From: Candidatus Gallibacteroides avistercoris
GTDB lineage: Bacteria; Bacteroidota; Bacteroidia; Bacteroidales; CHK158-818
Assembly: GCA_018714665.1 (NCBI GenBank)
Contig: DVNA01000070.1
Coordinates: 1 to 5,065 of the forward strand
DNA length: 5,065 nt
Direction of reading: 5' to 3'
The notes under the pieces: model-generated
Told to the model about the DNA's origin: nothing
Database searches by the model: none
The model's input: the letters and a program-made list of their open reading frames with translations, nothing else
In this document: positions 1 to 4,717 of the stretch, piece by piece
How positions within the stretch are numbered: position 1 is the stretch's first letter
How the letters are laid out: every line of letters starts with the position of its first letter
Position numbers and translations under genes: made by a program

Positions 1-50
1 CCAAGGTATATCCCGTTCGTATCGGGGACGGCTCTCGCCGTTTGGCATAA
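1..50 (+). CDS. possible 3' end of an unidentified + strand gene (partial)
   Basis: Reading from base 3, the + strand translates as KVYPVRIGDGSRRLA followed by TAA at 48-50, and an intrinsic terminator follows 20 bp later. A short coding tail that stops just before a terminator is what the end of a convergent gene would look like. The visible 15 residues match no family I recognise. The other two + frames and a minus frame are also open here, so coding is inferred from position only. If real, the gene converges on the exb operon and shares its terminator. Confidence 0.3.
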   Translation, partial: KVYPVRIGDGSRRLA

Positions 51-69
51 ACGAACTATGGAGAGAAGC

Positions 70-103
70 AAAAAAAAGGCCGACTATACAGTCGGCCTTT
101 TTT
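70..103. terminator. bidirectional intrinsic terminator
   Basis: A perfect 8-bp GC-rich stem (GGCCGACT at 78-85, AGTCGGCC at 90-97) closes a four-base ATAC loop. It is flanked by an A run on the left (70-77) and a T run on the right (98-103). Read on either strand, the hairpin is followed by a U tract, so it can stop transcripts from both directions. On the minus strand it lies about 41 bp past the last exbD stop codon and would end the exb operon. On the + strand it would end the putative gene stopping at base 50. Confidence 0.9.
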
Positions 104-144
104 GTATCCGTATTATTTTGATGAGGGAAGGAATCGGTGCGAGT

Positions 145-612
145 TCAATTCCCTCTACCTCGTGCCGAATAAACGATATTCAGGTTGTTGGATCGTTTCA
201 GCGCCTCCTTGGTAGCGGTAATGATGCCCATTTCGGTACCACGGTCGGCCTTGATGGAAACCTGCATATAACCTTGGTTCTCTTCTTTCATGGCGGCCCT
301 TTCCCGGATCATCTCCCGTTCGATATCCGACTCGTCTATGAATTTGTCGTTGAGTTGTATTCGGTTTTCATCCCCCAATTTTTGGGCGTAATACCCGGTA
401 GGCTTTCCGATGTAGAGGTAAGTAATCAGCGATTTTTTTTCTAATTTTGTCAATTCTGTTGCCGTAGGCGGATCTATATCCACCATTAACGGCATCTCTT
501 TCATGCTGGTTGTGATCATAAAGAAAAACAGCAAAGTGAAAATAAGATCGGGCAAAGAAGAAGTATTTAATGGAGGAACTTCGCGCCTTTCACTTCGTTT
601 AAATTTTCCCAT
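145..612 (-). CDS. exbD: biopolymer transporter ExbD (short copy)
   Basis: This 155-residue protein has the ExbD/TolR plan. A short basic cytoplasmic N-terminus (residues 1-15) is followed by one transmembrane helix at about 20-36, then a periplasmic domain. The helix begins SSLPDLIFTLLFFFMITTSM; Asp22 sits where ExbD and TolR carry the essential proton-pathway aspartate (Asp25 in E. coli ExbD, from family knowledge). The C-terminal stretch at about 115-150 (VSIKAD, then a helix, then NIVYSA) resembles the usual ExbD periplasmic fold. ExbD works with ExbB in the inner membrane to turn proton motive force into energy for outer-membrane transport. It is the last gene of the operon, 11 bp after the longer exbD and about 41 bp before the terminator. 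The ATG at 612 gives the normal short N-terminus. A run of eight A residues occurs within the LEKKS codons near residue 58. The family call is firm; the transported substrate is unknown. Confidence 0.92.
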   Translation of the reverse strand: MGKFKRSERREVPPLNTSSLPDLIFTLLFFFMITTSMKEMPLMVDIDPPTATELTKLEKKSLITYLYIGKPTGYYAQKLGDENRIQLNDKFIDESDIEREMIRERAAMKEENQGYMQVSIKADRGTEMGIITATKEALKRSNNLNIVYSARGRGN

Positions 613-623
613 ACGTTTTTGAT

Positions 624-1223
624 TTATTCTGATTGGCTGAAATATTCTATTTCTTCGGCTTCCGAGATACGGCGGGGATAGATGGTTAAAATGGCTTTCT
701 TCCCTTCGTCGCTCAACTCGGCAAATGTTTTGTTGAATTTTTGTTTGGCCAGTTCGTTACGTAGTTCGTTGTACGCGGCCGTTAATTCGTTTTGAACGTT
801 TATATACGCCTGGTACTTGGTCGAAACGTCATTTTGCAAAGCAATGATGTGCTTGGTGGTTACCGGGAATATTCCAAAAAAAGGGACCTCGATGTTTTCT
901 TTTTCTGGAAGATCGGGCAGATCTTTCGGATTGGCGATGAACTCTTTGACAATCTCTTTGAGATCTCTTAACGGAATCTCTTCTTCACGCACCATAATCC
1001 TGTTTTCGTGATTGATGTATATTTCCAACAGGTTTCGCTTTTCGATGTCCGTTTTTTGCTTGATCTCTCCCGACTCGATGGGGGGAGGTAACCGACGTTG
1101 TATTCCTTTGTCCGAGTCGATTGATGTAGTAACTAAAAAAAATACCAGCAGCAAGAATGCTATATCCGCACTCGAACTGGAATTGATTCCGGGCACATAC
1201 CGCTTTCTTCTTTGAAACATCAT
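624..1223 (-). CDS. exbD: biopolymer transporter ExbD (long copy)
   Basis: The 199-residue product starts with a basic cytoplasmic tail, followed by a single transmembrane helix at about 19-34 (SADIAFLLLVFFLVTTS). Asp20 is at the proton-pathway position expected for ExbD. The periplasmic part is longer than in classical ExbD (about 140 residues). A linker rich in Pro, Asp and Glu (98-114) is followed by a likely helical segment (about 131-162, with NDVSTKYQAY and AAYNELRNELAKQKF) and a tail containing YPRRISEAEE. From memory, such extended ExbD proteins are usual in Bacteroidota, so this looks like a lineage form rather than a fusion. Pairing with a second exbD downstream suggests a motor with two different ExbD chains. 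Two adjacent ATGs (1223 and 1220) could start translation; the choice changes one residue. A 49-bp gap separates it from the membrane protein gene upstream, with no terminator or TAnnTTTG promoter seen in it. Confidence 0.9.
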   Translation of the reverse strand: MMFQRRKRYVPGINSSSSADIAFLLLVFFLVTTSIDSDKGIQRRLPPPIESGEIKQKTDIEKRNLLEIYINHENRIMVREEEIPLRDLKEIVKEFIANPKDLPDLPEKENIEVPFFGIFPVTTKHIIALQNDVSTKYQAYINVQNELTAAYNELRNELAKQKFNKTFAELSDEGKKAILTIYPRRISEAEEIEYFSQSE

Positions 1224-1272
1224 TGTTTGAAAGGTTGTTTGTTCAGTAATCTCTCGGTTGTATCTCGTTCTG

Positions 1273-1728
1273 CTATTTTTGCAGGGCCTTTTTTACGTTA
1301 TAGTATATGACTGACACTATCCCCATTCCCAATAGGAAGTATATGGTGTATAGAAACATATCGGTAACTTTCAACCAGAAGTAGATGTTCTCCTTGCCTT
1401 CGTATCGTAGAATCTGCAAGGGGGTACCGTCTCCCAAACTCCATGCTATGGTCATAACAATAGCTAATGTTACAGGTATGAGGATGAACCGTATCGCTTT
1501 TCGTGGCGAGTTTTTGAGTCGGATCAGAAATTTCCGTATGGTAAAAAGAGCTGTTACGATGATACAAAACGATAAAATGATGTATATCCAATATAGCAGT
1601 ATGTCGGTATAAACCGGTTCGGGGCGTTCGTCCGTAGGGTCTATCTCTCCTCCGAAATAGAACAGGAGAGATATGACTAACGTTATGCCGAGCAAGATGT
1701 ACAACAAAATTGGTATTCTTTTGAGCAT
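1273..1728 (-). CDS. unassigned four-helix inner-membrane protein in exb operon
   Basis: I do not recognise a named family for this 151-residue protein. It shows four hydrophobic segments at about 7-26, 42-64, 81-97 and 117-144. Charge placement fits the positive-inside rule well. N-terminal Lys3/Arg4, the loop 65-80 (seven Lys/Arg) and the C-terminal KK..K would be cytoplasmic, whereas the first outer loop (27-41) is acidic and carries five Asp/Glu. No catalytic motif, cysteine pair or metal site is visible. An Asp at 123 lies near the start of the last helix. The gene is 13 bp after exbB and 49 bp before the long exbD, on the same strand, so it is almost certainly co-transcribed with the ExbB/ExbD motor genes. 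A role as an accessory or stabilising subunit of that motor is inferred from position only. The ATG at 1728 gives a complete first helix. Confidence 0.85.
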   Translation of the reverse strand: MLKRIPILLYILLGITLVISLLFYFGGEIDPTDERPEPVYTDILLYWIYIILSFCIIVTALFTIRKFLIRLKNSPRKAIRFILIPVTLAIVMTIAWSLGDGTPLQILRYEGKENIYFWLKVTDMFLYTIYFLLGMGIVSVIYYNVKKALQK

Positions 1729-1741
1729 GGCGGATCCCGGT

Positions 1742-2500
1742 TTAGTTCTTGAATTTCAGGTTGTATTTGATAACCATGTCCAGCAACGAGATGGAAGCGT
1801 CTTCCATACTGTTGATAAGGCTCTCTACCTTGGCCAGGATGTAGTTGTAGAAAAGCTGTAATATCAGTGCTACCACCAATCCTCCGATGGTAGTGATTAA
1901 TGCCACTTTCATCCCTCCGGCTACGATGGTAGCCGAGATGTCGCCCATGATCTGTATGCGGTCGAACGTCTCAACCATCCCGATAACTGTACCCAGGAAA
2001 CCCAGCGACGGAGCCATGGCGATGAACAGGGCAATCCAGGAAAGACCTCGTTCCAATAACCCGGCTTGTACACCTCCGTACGATATAATGGATTTTTCTA
2101 CTACGTCTATTCCGTTGTTTATCCGCATCAACCCTTGGTAGAAAATGGAGGCAATCGGTCCCGGTGTGTTGCGGCAAATATCTTTTGCGTGTTCCAGATC
2201 GCCCCGGTTTAAGGCATTTTCTACCGAGGTCAGCAGTTTTTTGGAGTTGATTTCAGCCATACTCAGGTAGATGATTCTTTCCAAGCAAAAAGATAGCCCG
2301 ATAATCAGTGCAAGGGCAATAAAGCTCATATAGAATGCAGAACCTTCTATAAACTTTGTTTTCAGGGCTTGGTGCAATCCTTCCCCTTCATTGGCGATAT
2401 TGGCTTGTAAAGTCTCGGTAGCGTCTTGTGCATATCCTGCTTGTATGACAAAGAGTGAGGTGATTACCAGTAAAACAAGAATGAGAAAATTTTTTTTCAT
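1742..2500 (-). CDS. exbB: MotA/TolQ/ExbB family proton channel protein (ExbB)
   Basis: The 252-residue product belongs to the MotA/TolQ/ExbB family. Residues 1-24 look like a cleavable signal peptide (basic start, long hydrophobic core, then GYA before QD). Three transmembrane helices follow at about 54-74, 153-175 and 193-216, with a cytoplasmic domain between the first and second. The family signature is clear: GFLGTVIGMVETF at 167-179 and VAGGMKVALITTIGGLVVAL at 193-212. Thr171 and Thr204 align with the pore threonines Thr148 and Thr181 of E. coli ExbB. The conserved pore glutamate (Glu176 in E. coli) appears to be replaced by Val199, next to Lys198. ExbB forms the stator ring that conducts protons and surrounds ExbD. 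It is the first gene of the four-gene minus-strand operon. The start is preceded by an A-rich leader with no clear Shine-Dalgarno sequence; codons 2-4 contain eight consecutive A. The family is certain; whether it serves TonB-dependent transport or another task is not shown. Confidence 0.94.
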   Translation of the reverse strand: MKKNFLILVLLVITSLFVIQAGYAQDATETLQANIANEGEGLHQALKTKFIEGSAFYMSFIALALIIGLSFCLERIIYLSMAEINSKKLLTSVENALNRGDLEHAKDICRNTPGPIASIFYQGLMRINNGIDVVEKSIISYGGVQAGLLERGLSWIALFIAMAPSLGFLGTVIGMVETFDRIQIMGDISATIVAGGMKVALITTIGGLVVALILQLFYNYILAKVESLINSMEDASISLLDMVIKYNLKFKN

Positions 2501-2718
2501 CGAGTCTCTTTTATGTTATATATGCTATTTTGTTTCTTGCTAAGAAAAAGTTGTTCAGGACGGTTGAAGCGGAAAGCCACAGGTAGGAAAATCTTTGTTT
2601 TTTTAGAATCTTTGTTGCCGAGGTGATGAATTTCATACGGTAATATGATTCTTGGTGTCCTCTTTATTATGGCTTCTTGTTTTCGCTCTCAGCTTTTTAT
2701 CCGACCTTTGTTCCTATG
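2501..2718 (-). other. 5' leader of the exb operon, with a possible 41-codon uORF
   Basis: Between the predicted transcription start (near 2712) and the exbB ATG lie about 210 nt with no known RNA motif that I recognise. A minus-strand reading frame at 2636-2511 would encode 41 residues (MKFITSATKILKKQRF...). It ends 10 bp before exbB, but codon content alone does not show it is translated. A 10-bp direct repeat (AATCTTTGTT) occurs at 2590-2599 and 2607-2616. A weak AT-rich inverted repeat (TTTCTT-GCT-AAGAAA) lies at 2533-2547. The + strand shows no credible gene here. Confidence 0.4.
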
Positions 2719-2749
2719 CAAAGATAGATATATATTTAACTTGTACAAA
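2719..2749 (-). promoter_or_regulatory. Bacteroides-type promoter for the exb operon
   Basis: On the minus strand, TTTG (2749-2746) is followed by 19 bp and then TATCTTTG (2726-2719). This matches both elements of the Bacteroides primary sigma consensus (TTTG, 19-21 bp, TAnnTTTG) exactly. It lies downstream of the response-regulator stop codon and upstream of exbB, so it would give the exb genes their own transcript starting near 2712. The site is seen in the sequence; promoter activity is inferred. Confidence 0.75.
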
Positions 2750-2822
2750 ATGCCGGTATGTAAATTATATATACGAACAACTCTTTTGGAAATGTTGCTG
2801 ACGGTTTTAGAGATATGTTTTC
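2750..2822 (-). other. spacer after the response regulator, no clear terminator
   Basis: The 73 bp after the regulator stop codon are AT-rich. The best pairing I find is a four-base CAAC/GTTG stem without a U tract, which is too weak to call a terminator. Read-through from the two-component genes into the exb operon is therefore possible alongside its own promoter. Confidence 0.5.
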
Positions 2823-3515
2823 TTATTTATTCAATACCTTTTCTACTTTCTCGGCATATTGGATTCCGATGGGAAACTCTTGGTCAAGGCCTCTAAGGGT
2901 GATTCGCGAACGGGTAAAGGTTTCTACGGCAGCTATGGGAATGACATATGAGCGGTGAATGCGGAGGAATGCATTGTCGGGTAATCGGTCGGTAATTGCT
3001 TTTAGATTGGTACGGGTGATAATCTGGTCGCCCGATGTCCGGATTATTTTTACATAATTACCCAACGCTTCGATGTACAGGATATTGGCAAGAGGAATAC
3101 TGACGTTGTTATACTCCTGTTTTACTACCAGCGATTCAGGCTTTACCACGCGACCTGCATCGATGCGTCGCATAGCCTTCTCTACGGCCCGCTCAAAACG
3201 GTTGTAGGAGAACGGTTTGTGTAGGAAATCGACGGCATCGAGGTTGAATCCTTCGAGGGCATATTGGGCATAGGCGGTGGTAAAAATAAAACAACACTCT
3301 TTGGGCAGGATGTCGGCTATTTCCAGTCCGTTGATACTGTTCATCTGAATGTCGAGAAAGACGAGGTCAGGCTTGCGGCGGCGTATCTCTTCCAACCCGA
3401 CGCTTGGTTCGCTGAAAGTACTCAGTTCCATGCCTCCCTTGCGACGGCAGAATTGTTCGATAATCAACAGGGCCATCGGTTCGTCGTCTATCGCTATGCA
3501 GGTAATGTTCCTCAT
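2823..3515 (-). CDS. LytTR-family response regulator
   Basis: The 230-residue protein has two domains. The receiver (about 3-118) shows the acidic pair Asp10-Asp11, the phosphorylation site Asp55 in DLVFLDIQM, Thr79 in FTTAY and Lys100 in KPF, all the residues needed for phosphotransfer. A short linker leads to a LytTR DNA-binding domain (about 128-228) with the typical ILYIEALGNYVKI, LKAITDRLP and FLRIHRSYVIP segments. LytTR proteins bind imperfect direct repeats about two helical turns apart. The start is placed at the ATG at 3515, not at an in-frame ATG 120 bp upstream, because MRNITCIAIDDE is the standard receiver start. It also gives an ATGA overlap with the kinase stop codon, indicating translational coupling. 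Its partner is the kinase encoded immediately upstream. Candidate targets are the repeats at 4567-4625 in front of the kinase and the efflux genes. Confidence 0.95.
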   Translation of the reverse strand: MRNITCIAIDDEPMALLIIEQFCRRKGGMELSTFSEPSVGLEEIRRRKPDLVFLDIQMNSINGLEIADILPKECCFIFTTAYAQYALEGFNLDAVDFLHKPFSYNRFERAVEKAMRRIDAGRVVKPESLVVKQEYNNVSIPLANILYIEALGNYVKIIRTSGDQIITRTNLKAITDRLPDNAFLRIHRSYVIPIAAVETFTRSRITLRGLDQEFPIGIQYAEKVEKVLNK

Positions 3516-4519
3516 TTTAACTGTATGTTTAGAAAAACAGTGTATTTCCCGTCTGTCTCTTCGGTGCGTAGCTCGTAACGATTGGGATAGAGCAGGTCCA
3601 GACGTTTGCGGCAGTTGGCTATACCGATACCGCAAATTCCATCTTCTCGGCGACGCATGACGCTGTTTTCTGTTTCCAGAGTCAGTCGCTCTTCATTTAC
3701 CCGAATAGAGATGTGGGCCGAACAGTCTGTATCCGAAGAGGTCCCGTATTTGAAAACGTTCTCAATGAAGGTAATCAGTATCATGGGAGGAATCAGTATC
3801 TGTTTGTTGGAAGCCTCCAATGAGAGATTCACCTGGGTATGGTGATTTAACCGGAGCTTTTGCAGGTCGACATACTGTTGTATGTAGTCCAGTTCGCGTT
3901 CGACGGGAATAAGTTCAAAATCGCTTTGTGAGTACATATAACGCAGAATCCCGGAAAACTTGATGAAGGCCGACTCCGTTTTATCCGATCCGGAAAGGAC
4001 CAATGCATAGAGTGTGTTGAGTGTGTTGAAGAGGAAGTGAGGATTGATTTGGGCCTTGTAAAGGGCCAGTTCGGCCTTGTTCTTTTCCGCTTCGACGGCT
4101 TGGAGAGACAGTATCTGGCGGAAAAGCTCGAATGTCAGTTCAATGGCCAACGAAAATCCCGTTACGATCAGGAAAAAAAACCAGATGGTCTGGCGGCGTA
4201 TGTTCTTTCGGATGATGATTTGTTCGGCACTGTCGTTTGGGTGATTGTTCGGAATAGGCAGATAGGTAAGCAATACGGTTATCGATACCAATATTATGAG
4301 GAGTATGGCAATATGCAGGTATTTTTTCTGCATGAATAGTTTAGGCAGACAGATAAGCCTATAAACGAAATAAAGTGTATAGACGTAAGATATCAACGAA
4401 ATGAGAATTCCCGTGTCGTTGGCAATCCATCGATCTACGGGTAACAACATGATGGCTAACGGGATGATGACCAAACAAAAAAGCAGGTCTATATAGAGTG
4501 CGATACGGTTTCTTTTCAT
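3512..4519 (-). CDS. LytS-type membrane sensor histidine kinase (His_kinase family)
   Basis: The 335-residue kinase has four predicted transmembrane helices (about 8-28, 38-58, 69-88 and 111-133). A coiled-coil-like linker (about 137-156) joins them to a His_kinase domain. The phosphoacceptor motif QINPHFLFNTLN places the active His at 161. The ATP-binding part shows the N box ENVFKYG (Glu253, Asn254) and the G box GICGIGIANCRKRL (294-307). There is no PAS, GAF or large periplasmic sensing domain, so the signal is probably read in or near the membrane. The start is set at the ATG at 4519, giving MKRNRIALYIDLLF directly before the first helix. The frame stays open 327 bp further upstream, but that extension would run into the divergent adaptor gene and is not hydrophobic. 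It overlaps the response-regulator start by four bases (ATGA). A TATCTTTG element lies about 24-31 bp upstream of the start. The ligand is unknown. Confidence 0.94.
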   Translation of the reverse strand: MKRNRIALYIDLLFCLVIIPLAIMLLPVDRWIANDTGILISLISYVYTLYFVYRLICLPKLFMQKKYLHIAILLIILVSITVLLTYLPIPNNHPNDSAEQIIIRKNIRRQTIWFFFLIVTGFSLAIELTFELFRQILSLQAVEAEKNKAELALYKAQINPHFLFNTLNTLYALVLSGSDKTESAFIKFSGILRYMYSQSDFELIPVERELDYIQQYVDLQKLRLNHHTQVNLSLEASNKQILIPPMILITFIENVFKYGTSSDTDCSAHISIRVNEERLTLETENSVMRRREDGICGIGIANCRKRLDLLYPNRYELRTEETDGKYTVFLNIQLK

Positions 4520-4542
4520 GCAGCCAAAATTTTCTCTATTTG

Positions 4543-4550
4543 CAAAGATA
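4543..4550 (-). promoter_or_regulatory. -7 element of the kinase/regulator promoter
   Basis: TATCTTTG on the minus strand (4550-4543) is identical to the exb operon -7 element and fits TAnnTTTG. Transcription would start near 4537, giving a leader of only about 20 nt before the kinase ATG. No TTTG -33 box occurs at 19-21 bp; instead, the degenerate copy of the 21-bp-phased repeat occupies that position. This suggests a promoter that depends on an activator. Confidence 0.6.
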
Positions 4551-4566
4551 CGACATTTTGTTGAGG

Positions 4567-4625
4567 GGCGGTCACAATATAAGGGTTGTTCGTCACCACA
4601 TTCTGGCAGTTTGTCACCACATTCT
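4567..4625. promoter_or_regulatory. putative LytTR operator: 21-bp-phased direct repeats
   Basis: GTTCGTCACCACATTCT at 4588-4604 and GTTTGTCACCACATTCT at 4609-4625 match at 16 of 17 positions, with starts exactly 21 bp apart. A weaker copy at 4567-4583 shares GTCAC (4571-4575) and about nine of 17 positions, again 21 bp away. LytTR regulators are known to bind direct repeats with this two-turn spacing. GTTCGT and GTTTGT fit the core of the published LytTR consensus as I recall it, GTTN(A/G)(T/G). The array lies between the kinase/regulator genes and the efflux adaptor gene, where a shared operator would be expected. The repeats are seen directly; the identity of the bound protein is inferred. 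Confidence 0.6.
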
Positions 4626-4647
4626 CCCTTCTTTTTATCATTTTGTG

Positions 4648-4655
4648 TAGGTTTG
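4648..4655 (+). promoter_or_regulatory. candidate -7 element of the efflux operon promoter
   Basis: TAGGTTTG fits the Bacteroides TAnnTTTG consensus, 62 bp before the adaptor ATG. No TTTG lies 19-21 bp upstream; the second perfect repeat ends at 4625, about where the -33 contacts would be, as in an activator-dependent promoter. An alternative E. coli-like pair, TTATCA (4635-4640) and TATAAT (4658-4663) with 17-bp spacing, is also present but is less expected in this phylum. Confidence 0.45.
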
Positions 4656-4669
4656 CATATAATATGCAA
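4653..4669. repeat. perfect 17-bp palindrome at the efflux promoter
   Basis: TTGCATAT and ATATGCAA form a perfect 8-bp inverted repeat around a single central A. With one bulged base the pairing extends by GGT/ACC to 4650-4673. It overlaps the end of the candidate -7 element and the expected transcription start. It could be an operator for a dimeric repressor or a small hairpin at the 5' end of the mRNA; the sequence does not decide which. Confidence 0.55.
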
Positions 4670-4717
4670 CACCTTGTTGGATAAATATTTATTAACAAAC
4701 ATCATACAAACAGGAAC

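Noticed and set aside
58..444. Long + strand open frame opposite the short exbD
   Set aside because: It reads through the terminator and lies antisense to a clear ExbD gene. The translation shows no domain and looks like a reverse-strand shadow.
2533..2547. Inverted repeat TTTCTT-GCT-AAGAAA before exbB
   Set aside because: The stem is six AT-rich pairs with a three-base loop and no U tract, too weak to call a terminator or operator.
2645..2896. Eighty-three-residue + strand frame across the regulator-exbB spacer
   Set aside because: It runs into the regulator gene on the opposite strand and crosses the exb promoter. It has no recognisable domain or promoter of its own.
3516..3635. Forty-residue N-terminal extension of the response regulator
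   Set aside because: The receiver domain starts at MRNITCIAIDDE. The extra residues are a shadow of the kinase gene in another frame, and the ATGA overlap favours the ATG at 3515.
4635..4663. E. coli-like TTATCA-N17-TATAAT promoter before the adaptor gene
   Set aside because: The fit is fair, but TATAAT is part of the perfect palindrome and the other promoters in this window are of Bacteroides type, so I keep it only as an alternative.
4516..4698. Sixty-residue minus-strand frame with repeated NVVTN segments
   Set aside because: The peptide repeats are just the translated 21-bp-phased DNA repeats (21 is a multiple of three). It spans the promoter region and has no independent support.
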